Assembly (NCBI GenBank): GCA_025331445.1
Contig: JAIWNE010000006.1
Location: forward strand, 553,501-617,500
DNA length: 64,000 bases
Origin: Blakeslea trispora
Taxonomy: Eukaryota; Mucoromycota; Mucoromycetes; Mucorales; Choanephoraceae
Direction of reading: 5' to 3'
Positions 39,801 to 50,169 of this stretch are shown one piece after another (positions within the stretch are counted from its first letter, which is position 1; each line of letters starts with the position of its first letter). Below the pieces are notes generated by a model. The model did not search any database and was not told the origin of the DNA. It was given only the letters and a program-made list of their open reading frames with translations. The translations under genes and the position numbers were made by a program.

Positions 39801-41850
39801 TTAAGCTTTAGTGTAGCTTTCTTCATCATGATGCTTTTCGATATTATAATCATCCACAATTTGCTCATCAGTCTTTTCAGACAAATCATGATGGTCTTCT
39901 TCAGTCAATCCAAGAGGTTTCATTCTAAGGAAGAAGCCCAGTGAAATGACGACCAGACAAACAGAAACAATGGATAGAATTCGTTGAACTTCACCATAGG
40001 CCAGAGCAGTAGCAGCATGCTGATCAGGAGGAAGTGCATTAATATAATTGATGTCACCAAGAATCAACGAAGCATCGTATTCACCAGGAACATGAGTTGC
40101 AATTTGATCTGGCAGCATACCATTCCAAATAGCACCAGCAATAGCAGAGCCAACGCTGCTAGCAACTGTGCCACCAATTTGGAACAGAGCAGTAACAATA
40201 GCAAGATCTATTTATAACGATATGAGCATTTGTATGACCTGCCTTTTTTTTTTTGAGAAAAAAAAATGTAAATAGCTTACCTCCATGAGGAACCGAACTT
40301 TGTACAGCAACCAAGATAGGAACATAAATCATACCTGACCCAAAGCCAGCAATGATTTGAGTAAAAACCAAAAAGACTATGGAAGAGGTAGGGAATCTTG
40401 CAGGTATCATCAATGCTGTACCAAGCAGATAAAACAAGATACCGGCAAGGACAATTGGTCTATAGACCTTAAAGCGTTTCATCAAATATCCAGATCCGAT
40501 TTGAGAGATCAAAAACATGGCGTGGTAACTACGGTCGATAAAAGTCGATTCGGTAATGGTAGAATAACGGGACACTTGCAAATAAGTAATGAAGTAAGTC
40601 CAATTTGTAGCACGAATAGTCGAGATAGCCGCGCAACTCAAAACGCCGGCAATAGGAGTAGGTGAGTCCCAGTTACCAATCGGAATAACAGGATTTTTAG
40701 CCCATTTCCACTCATAAGCGACAAACACAATACCACAAACAAACCCTCCGACAAGGTTACCAATTGTTGTGGGTGAATTCCAGCCGCCCCATCGGGAAGT
40801 AGCAAGAACGAAAGGAAGTAGGATCATACAGAGAGAACCAATGAACAGAATGCTACCAATAATATCGACTTCGTTACATATGTATTTTAGCTTGCCCATA
40901 AAGGTTAAACCATTGTATTTAGAGTTGTCTTTGCGAGGTAATTGGCCAGACTTTTTAACTGTATGTTCTAAACGGAATAAGCCCCATAAAAGAGGAATAG
41001 CAGTGACGCCTACACACAAAGATGTCATTGCATACGTCCATCTCCATGAGCTATGTGCCACAATAGCTTCACCAACAACAGGAGCAACCCAAATATTAAT
41101 CATGGCAGGGAAATCGTAGAAAGCCTGGAATAAGCCTCGGTTGACAGAAGAAGTGATATCTAGTTATTTTTTTTAATGTAAATTGTTAGCTTCTGTCGTC
41201 CTTTTTTTCTTCTGTACACAATAACGAATGACTTTGACATACCGGCAATAAGGACATGGCCCAACACAGAGACACCAGAGATACCTATACCATAAATGAC
41301 TTGGCCACCCTATATATGTATACATCATTTAGTATTTATGCTAGAGTTGTATACGATTAAACTTTCACATACGACAAGAGTATCCATATTAGGTGCAACA
41401 GCTTGAATGACCCCAGAGACAACATAAAAGAAGATAGCAATTGTGAATGCCTCTGTTCTACCAATCATGTCGGAAAGCTTGGCATACATAGGCAATAAAA
41501 CAGTTTCGATGATATAGAGTACAACACTGATGATAGCAGCAATGTTGAGTGAATTGAAAGCACTTGAAATAGCAACAGAGGCGCTAAAAACAACATTTCC
41601 TTCCCAGTTCTTTGCCCATGCAACCAAAATAATACTATTGCCATAGTGTCAGCTAATCATTTTCATTTAATCAGTAAAGTTTTTGTGGTTTGACTTACCC
41701 AGTAACTACCATGATCTTGTCCCATTTTCTGCCAAGCTTCTTCATGAGAACAACCTTTTGAATGCCTCGAAATTCATGATCAAGATTGGCGGGTTCATTT
41801 GTAGCAACAGTGCCAGAATCCTTAGAATCGTTAAAACTAAGAATTCCCAT
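39801..41850 (-). CDS. MFS transporter, siderophore-iron (SIT/ARN) type
   Basis: Five exons, 41699-41850, 41373-41634, 41243-41309, 40281-41159 and 39801-40207, give 588 residues with matching phases. The cytosolic N terminus is followed by about 14 hydrophobic segments. Motif-A-like PMYAKLSDMIGRTEAF lies between TM2 and TM3. QVIYGIGISGVSVLG, ATSRWGGWNSPTTIG, TNWTYFITYLQVSRY, AGFGSGMIYVP and LFQIGGTVASSVGSAIAGAIW are typical SIT/ARN blocks. Family members are proton symporters for ferric siderophores such as ferrichrome or rhizoferrin, in the plasma or endosomal membrane. The acidic, His-rich C-terminal tail may be regulatory. No GATA-factor site was assigned in the promoter. Confidence 0.88.
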
Positions 41851-44207
41851 GATGCTTTTTTTTTTCTTTCTGCACGTCTCTTAATATACAAAAAGATGAA
41901 AAGAAATGCAAAGAAAAAAAAAGTAGCTTTATATACTGCAGTCGAAGGTTGCACATTCTGAATATGATTGATTATCTGATATGGGATAGATGCAAAAAAA
42001 ATTGACGGTAGAAATTCTAGATTGGTAATGTGCTACCAACAAAAGAATTATCAGATCCAAAAATCATTTAAAGAGGAGAAGATGTTGGTTGCATTCCCGA
42101 GAAAATAATCATCAGACACATGAGATTTCAAATAGTCTATCATGATTTGTACCAACATACTTAGATTGAATACAACAGAATAAACAACGGATAAATTGAA
42201 CTAATTCAAGGCGAGTAATCAAGAGATTTTGTTTGTTAGTAGCCAGTAGCTGATGATCCGTGGTAAGATGGAGTTGTTTGTGAGACATATCTCAATATTA
42301 GAAAGAACAAACTCCTTCAACAGGGAAATATAATTTCTATTACTGCGAACAATCTCAAGCACAAATGATTTCACCACTTTTTGGTTTTATAGAAAGCCAC
42401 CAAAGCAAATGGCTCCCTATATTCACAAAAAAGAAACTTCTCATCTTGCTTCAATTTTGGTCCTGTCAATGAATCTACTACCAGTCTTTTGTTTGCAATT
42501 TCCCAAGTTTTTAAGCACTGTGCTACTAAGGGATACATTTGTATTATTCAGTGCTTATAGCAAAACAAATGGGACAGAAGCAAAATAACTATGGTTTGTC
42601 TTAACCACTTAATCAGTTCATCCATGCAATCTAATCATACCAGTTTTTTTTTTGGCATAAAACGAGCATAGACAGTCGAATTGGTACTATTGTCACATCT
42701 ACTGAACGAATTTTTAATCGAAGAAGAGACATGAGGTCGACATCATGATAGTTATAGGCTATCTACAGAGAAAAACTAGCTCGAGACCAAAGGTATATAA
42801 TTGAATAGGTGACACCCATTAATGAGAATCTAATAAGTAATGTATCATCGTTATATCATTAGCGAGAGCCAAACACCAAGGACTTGCGGATATTGTTTTA
42901 TCCAATATTCTATCCCACGTATAACCGTGCTAGATATTTGTGTCTACAATGCCCAACATTCACATATGCTCGACAGGGAACGCTTGTTTGCTCTACTCCA
43001 TTGAATGATATATCATGTAGAATGCAAGTTTATGTTTGGCAAAATCTCCATCCCTTAGCTTAAGGCTTTTTAATTTTTTTTTGTTTTACTCCTTTGCACT
43101 CTATCCCATCTGAAAATCACATGCATTTTCCAAGTTGAAGGGCGGAAAAGACATAGATTATGATCTCTAAAAGTTGTTCACTTTCAAGAAAAGTGTTCTT
43201 CTTACTTCAAAGACGCTACTATGAATTCAAAATGTTACTTTTCAAAACGACCTCTCAATATTGCAAAGAGATGCAAATCTGTGAAAGAACTAACAGAGTA
43301 TGGTTAGCAGCAAATTGCAATAGTAAAAATGAGTTAAAACTTTGTCACAATGTTGTCTTCTAAGACGCTTGGATGAACCACTGAACCAAAAACACAAGCC
43401 TCTTATATGTACTTCGTCTAGTGATATGGTCGTCTTTTTCTGTACCAAAAATATACCTTCCAATTGACAGATAATGCTACGTCCACTCGTCCACTCCACT
43501 GTCCACTCCACTGTCCACTCCAAAGATACCAAGTGCACCCTAAAGTATGTTGTCCACTCCAATTCTTCATCATGATAACAATTCTCGCTATCCCCCCATT
43601 TCTACCGTCCACTCTATCAAAATCAATCTTCACCTAAGGCACTTTAAGCCTTTTTCCTGTTGCTACTGCTAAGTTTGCTTCTCCTTTTTCTATGTCCTGT
43701 AGCTTGCTGTTTGAGATTTGTTGGGTTTTTCTTTGATTTTTATATAAAAGTGTCTGACAAACTTGTTCTCCCTTCTCGAAAGAAGTTTGGCATTGAAACC
43801 ACTGAGGTTCCCAGAGTTCTTTACACTCCAGTGGTTATTGATAATACATATACATATATATATTGCTGGCACATTTAGAGAAATAGAAAAAGGCAGATTC
43901 ATTTCTATCACTTTTAGCTTATCAAGATTTTGATCGATTTATTTGCTTTTGTGTATCGTTAAATTATTTCGTGATATAACATGTTTATTGAATAAAAGAT
44001 GATTTTGCAAATAAAAGATTTATAGATGTCTGTTTGACACAAAAACGTCTATAGATATCCTAAGTCAAAGCTGGTATAAACGTCAAACCATGACAATTTA
44101 TCCATTTCTTTTAAAAAAAAATGTCACGAGAGCAACATAAATCAAAGTATACTAACATCAGAGTGGATAAAATTGATCCGGGATGTAGCAATTACCTAAA
44201 AAGATAA
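41851..44207. other. Gene-free region at the edge of the mobile-element island
   Basis: About 2.4 kb of AT-rich DNA with no gene. It contains a GTCCACTC-type tandem block (43485-43562). Frames of 60-90 codons are shadows of AT-rich sequence. Confidence 0.5.
43485..43562. repeat. GTCCACTC short tandem repeat
   Basis: Five copies of GTCCACTC(CACT) occur, three in close tandem at 43485-43522 and the last near 43552. Another isolated GTCCACTC lies at about 43608. Such short GC-richer direct repeats resemble subterminal repeats of DNA transposons, but no partner end was found. Confidence 0.6.
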
Positions 44208-44261
44208 GGCTCGTATGACATGTCTGGGGGGGACACAAAATACAAATTCCAAATATGGTAA

Positions 44262-44293
44262 TTTTGAAATTTGGCGAAGCCAAATTTCGAAAA
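44262..44293. repeat. Inverted repeat (hairpin) near 3' end of exonuclease element
   Basis: Arms TTTTGAAATTTGGC and GCCAAATTTCGAAAA surround a 3-base loop; the arms differ by a single inserted base. It lies about 40 bases beyond the last stop codon of the minus-strand gene, so it could act in 3'-end formation or as an element terminus. Confidence 0.75.
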
Positions 44294-44334
44294 CAAAGTA
44301 CATGTAGTAGAGCATATAATATCTATTTCATGAT

Positions 44335-45219
44335 CTATATGGCATCACAATTATTAGATTCAAACAACCCACTGCATTCTTGTCGCTGGCATTTGAAACA
44401 CCTTGCTAAAGCACATAGCCTTCTATTGTTTCTGCCTTCACATGTATGTAAGCCACATCCTTTGCATGTACGTTTTCTACTTATTCTGACTACGTCACTA
44501 AGTGAGAGTGTAGACAGAACATGAGCGTTAGGACCAACAGAATGAGACATAACAGGCGCAATATTAACCGGAGTAGAGACTTCGGGAACGAAGACAGGAA
44601 TGGGCATTCTGAAGGTGAATGGCACATTTTGTGCTTGCAAAGGGAAACGTTGAGATACAACCTGGTGATGAGAAGCAGAATGAGGAATGATTTGCACTTC
44701 TTGAAGATTTACGTTCTGAATCGCCTCAGGAAGGCTGGGGGTTGCTGCTCTTTCCGCTTGACGGAGTACTTCTCTAGCTCTAAACTCGTTGATTATACTA
44801 TCCAATGTTGCATGATGAATCTGGCGAGTTTTCTTAGCTGCCTCCTGATCCTTCCAGTAGTTGTAATACTTTTCGATAAGCTCAGCAGTTTTGTAGAAAA
44901 CCTTTTGACCATCTGCTTGTTGATTCCATGTGAATGTAAAGCTTTCAAAGTTTGGAGTGGCATCAGCAGGGCAGCATTGCTCCAAGAGACGAGAGAAGAG
45001 AAATACCTCCTCCAATGTGTGTACAGCAACGACAGCAAATTTGGTTCTCTGCAACCTGGATACATAATCATATCTGCTGTTTTTTGGGCGGTGTGTGGAG
45101 CCGACTTCCATGTATACTGTTTCAGAAAGCTTAGGTATTGTTGCATCCTCATTCGTATTTTGGAGGTCCTCCTCTGCTCCGGAAATTCCAAGCTTTACCA
45201 TCTCATCTTCAGGCAAAGG
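44335..45219 (-). pseudogene. In-frame C-terminal continuation of the transposase-like protein, beyond a TGA
   Basis: The frame of the gene at 45220-48592 stays open for 294 further codons after its TGA (45220-45222). The continuation has typical protein composition, a Gln/Val/Pro-rich middle and a C-terminal cysteine cluster (CKGCGLHTCEG ... CFKCQRQECSG) like a zinc knuckle. Either the TGA is a recent nonsense mutation, it is read through, or a 54-base GTATTT...GCAG intron (divisible by three) removes it. It is thus probably the natural C terminus rather than a separate gene. Confidence 0.6.
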
Positions 45220-48200
45220 TCAAATACCAAAAATTTCCTTAGAACCTTTATACTTCAATGCATTGATATCAATACATATGTTGTCTTTTGTTCTATACAA
45301 CTCAAGCTTTTCCCTCAGAAGATCTATGTGCTGAATCAGCCATGGATCATAATGACCGTTGTGTTGGCGACTGCATCTATTTATAGTGCCAATATCAATG
45401 TTATGTCTTAGTCTATACTCTGTCAGCATAGCATTAGCTAGCTCTGGACCTGCTCCGAAGGAACCGAACTTGCGAATCAAGTTTTGGTGAACCCCACCTT
45501 CTAGAGAGTTTGTACCTCTTATACATCTATACAAGATCAAGCCGAACTTGTCTTTCATGCCTGTCTTGTAGTAAAGTTGAACTCCAGGAGGATCAGAAGC
45601 ATGACCAAGTTCTACAGTCTTGAGCACACTCAATGCCTGTTTCCAAGCAAGCTTGTCAAATAGTGTTCTTGCAGACTTTGAGCATTTTAAAGGGCCAAAT
45701 GACAAAAACAATGATTTCAAGGAAGGAAGCAGCTCAGAAGGTGAAGGCACTCTTCTTCTAACACGCTTAAAAACCCAACTTCTGTCATACTTCACCTTAG
45801 CATCCCATGTCATGCCATTTCTTTCCAAAACATCTTCAACTATTTTCTTGTCATCCTCATCCAAAACAAAAAGGCAATCACTAAATCTACAAGTGAACTC
45901 TTTGTATAAAGTGTGGCGCTTGTAGGGCTTTATCATGTCCATTAGATGAAACATGTCCTTCACTACTCTTGTATACAATTTAGAGATGTTGGGATCTGCT
46001 TCTTGTCTCAGGTTAGAGAACAATCTGTAGCCGTGCTTGAAACTATCTTTGTCCACCATGTCAGGATTTTGATCAAAAATTTTCCCAAAAGCTTCATCGA
46101 TTTCAGACTCGGGAACAGTGTAGCTGCTAGTTGAATGACTATTGACACGGCATTGAGCAGATGCTACTTCAAGTGTTGTGCTAAAGCTGCTAGCTTCTGT
46201 TTCTGCTTCTGTCACTAAGTCCTTCATCAAGATATTTAATTCAAAAGGAACAGGGCCAAAAGAATCTAATGATCTTTGATCATTGCTTGAAATGCCTGTA
46301 CCTAGGCTTGCAACGAATCCAGGAACATCCAATCTAGTCACTAAAATTTTGACAACATCAGAATTACTTCTTTCACTAACGATTTTGCCACGGGCTATTG
46401 TTTGCCTAATGCCATGAGGCTTGTAGCCAACAGAGGTACCAGGAAGACAGTTACTAGAGGTTACTCTAGTACCAATCTCTGGTCTGTTTTTCACATGGCT
46501 GTAAATAGCCAAACTAGCCCAAGCATCAATAGCAGCGTACTGGATTTGCTCAGCAGATAAAATTGGAAGGCTCCAATTTGACAACCTCTCTTCCTTTCTT
46601 ATTTTCTTCCCAAGAACTCTGAAAGCAATCTCAGCCAAAGACGTTTGGCCACTAGCAATACATTTTCTTGCAGAGCAGAACGATCCGAGCTCAAGAGCAC
46701 CACGACACATGATGTGATAGCTCCTGTTAGTTCGTCCAAGATCACCACTAACTTGCCGTCCAACTTTTCTTATACCTGCATCTCTAAGAAATGCTTGCAT
46801 GTAAGGTGGAAGCTCTGCCCAAGATCTGTCCATGTGGGCTACAAGAACTTTTTCTCTATATGCCACTTGTATGACATCAACCTTACTCTCAGTTGAAAAT
46901 GGCATCCACTCAGCATCAAATCCCACCACCTTGTCTCGACCAGTGCTCAAATCTTCAAGGAGATTCTTGAAATATTGATCAACAGAGCCAAAATCACGAG
47001 CAACATAAACAACTTGAATCTCTCTTGGCAGTTCGAGGAAGCTTTGATCATAGTCACTAGGCTCAACTTCGGTATCTGGTTGAGTTTCCATGTTGACTTT
47101 CAACGATTCAAAAATGCCTTCAAGAAAGTTTTTATCACCTTTGACATTGTCGGTGAAGAAAGCGATTGGCATTTCATGACCATACAGCACATATGCCTCA
47201 CGCATCTTCTCAAACGGAAATCGAAGGTAGCTCAATGACTTAGAAGGAACAAGGGATTGCTGTACAATTTCTTCATATTCATTTGTTACTGTGTAAAGTG
47301 CAGTAAATACACTAGTTTCTTCAATTCTGGCCATGTGTTTGGGAAACTTAAACGAGTGATCCCCCTTTAAAACTTTTCCGTCCAGAAGCATCATGTGTTT
47401 ATCCATTTTATGACGAAGAGTCTCAATGATCGCAGTATACAAAGTACGAATATATGTACTTGTAGGTACGTAGCCGGCATACTGTCTTTGATCTTCGAAA
47501 GTAGAGAATGTTTTAAGCTCTGACTGGTGAAAATGTCTTGCAATGCTGTTTCTCTTTCTAAAGACAGAAAGCAAGTATTGAAGCTCAAGACGATCATGAC
47601 GAAGGTGATGCAGCTCAAGCAAAATTTTTCGGAAGCGCTCAGGACCAACAGAATTTTGAATGCATGGTCTCAGCAAGTCAGCGACGACCTTGGACACACC
47701 ACCTTTATGGGTTAAGACGGAAGGAAATTCCATTTGAAGCTCTAAAGGAAGTTGCTTCACAATAGATCCATCATGGCCGTTAACTGTCTTACCACACCGA
47801 GGAGAAAAACATCGATATCTCATTGACATGAGATAAAAACAGCTAAAGATAATTATGACAGTTAGGCTTGATACATAAGACACTTAAAGCTCTTACCTCG
47901 TCAAATCAACAATTCTTCTGGCATGAGGGTTTTTGTTAAATCCCTTAGTTTCCATCTTTGAGTTGCAGAGTGAGCATTTTAATCCTCCAAGTCTTTCTTC
48001 AGTCAACAGATGTGGAATCCACAAAAATATACGAGGCTGATAAAAAGATTCAGCCTTTTTGTTCTTCTTGAGCATAAAATAAGGCATCATTGGTTCAATC
48101 CAAAAGGTGCCTCTAGCATATTCAGAAGGGTAATTTTCTCGGGACAATCTACTTTGAGTTTCTTGAAAGGAAGAAATCAAGAAGCTATCTTCAGGAAGGC

Positions 48201-48592
48201 TGTCAGAAATAAACTCTTCCTCATGATCGAATTGATCAGCTTGTTGGAGATCGTCTTCATCATTTTCCTGATCGTTCGCAGAATCAGACATCTCAATAGC
48301 TTCAGGAACGTTACAGGTATTCTATAATACAGAATAAAAGCAAAAGGTAATATTAGAAATCGCAACAATAAATCTTATTATGTCATATATGTCATATATG
48401 TCATACTGGCTCTTCTGTCAATAAGTCTGATGATGTTCCTGTTGAAGCTGGTTGAACATTGTTACTGATGCGAGCAGAGCTGAAAGCAGTCAATAAAGTG
48501 GGCTGGTTAGGCATAAAGCCTCTCGTAGCTGAAAAGCGCCCTGTGAATCTCACGTTGTTTTGTTTCTTAGATATTCTTTTAGTGTCTTTCAT
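45220..48592 (-). CDS. Transposase-like protein: DUF6729 zinc region, DDE-like core, WRN-type 3'-5' exonuclease
   Basis: Exons 48407-48592, 47897-48321 and 45220-47842 give 1077 residues to a TGA. The order is a low-complexity start and acidic patch (~65-90). A region resembling DUF6729 follows, with KCSLCNSKM, RRIVDLT, MRYRCFSPRCGKT and FPSVLTHKGG (about 180-280). A probable RNase-H/DDE core spans about 350-440 (LLDGKVLKGDHSF ... FFTDNVKGD). A DEDDy exonuclease spans about 510-650 with FDAEW, GRQVSGDLGR and YAAIDAWASL (Y-x3-D), as in WRN and RNase D relatives. RGTNSLEGGVH near 981 may supply a late acidic residue. I infer a mobile-element protein whose exonuclease could trim ends. Introns were placed by phase and by the restored DUF6729 block RRIVDLTSCFYLMSMRYRC. 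Codon use is like its neighbours. Confidence 0.75.
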
Positions 48593-48691
48593 CGAAACCA
48601 AAGGAAGTAAAATGATCAAGATACTACACGTTTTCTCTCTTTACTCAGATAAACCAAAATTTAGCAAAGCGGAGAGAGTACACTTGAAAAA

Positions 48692-48753
48692 CCGGCCCTA
48701 ATTATTGATATGATTGGTTTATATGATCCAATCAAATCGATAATTAGGGCCGG
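48692..48753. repeat. 26-bp inverted repeat in the promoter of the exonuclease gene
   Basis: Arms at 48692-48717 and 48728-48753 begin and end CCGGCCCTAATTA / TAATTAGGGCCGG, with two mismatches and a 10-base AT-rich loop. It lies about 100-160 bases upstream of the ATG at 48592. It could be a transposase-binding site, a hairpin terminus or an insulating palindrome. Confidence 0.85.
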
Positions 48754-48926
48754 AGTTTCCCCCAGGCATGTCAGGTCCGCCGATTTTTTTTCTCAAAAAA
48801 ATCCATTCTTCTGAACTTAAAATATAGAATATCCAATAATATCTTTTTAAAAGTTAAAATTCTGTGTAAATTTTATGACTATGACAAAATCAAAATTCAG
48901 TCATATTTACATACTACCGAGAGTTG

Positions 48927-48996
48927 GTGGAGCCAAATCGTATGACAAAATCGAGGTTATGACAAAATCAAGTATGACTAAATCGAGGTCTGACTG
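48927..48996 (-). repeat. Terminal-type repeat array resembling a Tc1/pogo element end
   Basis: Read on the minus strand from a TA dinucleotide (48997-48998), the sequence begins CAGTCAGACCTCGATTT. It continues with GTCATA spacers and three to four copies of the block (CC)TCGATTTtGTCATA. A CAGT-type end next to TA with internal tandem copies is the usual look of pogo/mariner-type termini. A matching opposite end was not found, so it may be a solo or truncated end. It lies a few bases past a donor site of the pseudogene at 49004-50169. Confidence 0.5.
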
Positions 48997-49003
48997 TACA
49001 TAC

Positions 49004-50169
49004 CTTGAAAGTCCGATAAAAAGTTATTGCATCTTGCTGATACATTTCTTTGTCTTCAAAATGTGGCTCAATGTTGAGCACTCTCTCTCTCCAGAAATGA
49101 AATACTTTATCTTGATAACGGAGATACCAAAGCTTAACTTTGCTGCCTATTAGATAGTGAAATGATTAGATTATGCTATAGCCATAACGGAATGTACATT
49201 ACCTGCTGCATGAACGAAATAAACTTTTAGCTGCTCAAAGACATCAACTGATGCATATATATATTGATAAGCTATAGTCTTTAGCATTGCAATACAGCCA
49301 TAATTTGCTTTGTGATGATCAAAGTATATCTTTCTGTTGTCTTGGTTCAGATATTCATTTGACACCTCTACTACGCAAATCTCAATGTCATGGGATTCTT
49401 GAAGACGTACTACACCGTCAGCCTTATAGACATAACGGTTATCTACAAATGTCCCTTTTCTTCTTAGTTGCTTGGTCATTGAAAGAAGCTCTTCTTCACC
49501 GTCAAAAAATCCTAGCTTTGTCCAACTGTATTTGCCATGGTCAATTGAATTACAGACAGCCTTCAGATTTGGTTCAACAAATTAATTGTTGAAAATGGCT
49601 TTGTTATGGCTTAAGGGCACGTTGATTTTGTACAATTTCAATCTGAATACAAGACTACATTTAAATCAGATATGCATACATATTGAAATAAAACAAGGGA
49701 TTACTTACGAAGCTGCAAAGATTTCTTCCAAAAAAAAAAAGAACCTGCGAATCAATGGTGGCATCTTCAGTGACGGGTATATTCCCGACGTTCTTCTTAA
49801 ACTCTTTTAAGCCGTCCTGTTAAATGAATAAATAAAAATGCATACGTAAACAAAAAACAAAAAAATATGGATAATTACACTGTCAATTACTTGGTCAATG
49901 TATGAACACACTTCTTAACCCATCGAGTATATTTTCTGACTGCTCTTCTTCTTCTCTCTATACTCATTATAGATCTCTGCTGGATAATGTGGGCTTCCAG
50001 AAACGTTGTCGCCACTGCAGATGATCCCATGTTTGGCAGGGCTAAATGAAATGAAAATGTCAATACATATATATTGTATGTTACTTATTCAGGTTTACCT
50101 GTACTCATGAACAGACTCGTCAGTTTCAGCCTTGAGTAAGAGCGTCTTCCATTTGAAATTGAAAGAATT
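49004..50169 (-). pseudogene. Broken paralogue of the ExS-motif family (cf. 51896-53841)
   Basis: Several exon-like blocks can be joined. The first begins at 50169 (FKWKTLLLKAETDESVHEY) and continues PHYPAEIYNEYREKKK. A later one reads DGLKEFKKNVGNIPV...VLFFLEEIFAAS. A long one at about 49200-49650 holds KGTFVDNRYVYKADGVVRL, IEICVVEVSNEY and YFDHHKANYGCIAMLKTI, and a last one ends TFYRTFK before a GTATGT donor. The D...ExS...K-x-x-x-D-x-x-K pattern and exon layout mirror the intact gene at 51896-53841. In-frame TAA codons at 49915-49917 and 49582-49584 break the reading. Downstream the gene is cut off by the pogo-like end at 48996. Another open frame covers 50110-50320 (HECITCSG...), so the 5' part is uncertain. 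Confidence 0.5.

Larger units (their letters stand above)
44208..48781 (-). mobile_element. Candidate DNA transposon carrying a DUF6729/exonuclease transposase-like gene
   Basis: The gene at 44335-48592 is flanked by an imperfect inverted pair. The + strand at 44208-44236 and the - strand from 48781 inward share GGC then TGACATGyCTGGGGG (14 of 15 in the core, about 20 of 29 over the block). Between these and the gene lie two hairpins, 44262-44293 and 48692-48753. Nothing else is encoded, giving a compact ~4.6-kb unit. No target-site duplication could be assigned, so the ends are provisional. Confidence 0.5.

Noticed and set aside
44521..45411. A 296-codon plus-strand frame
   Set aside because: It is antisense to the minus-strand transposase C terminus, has no domain, and its composition reflects the complement of that coding sequence.
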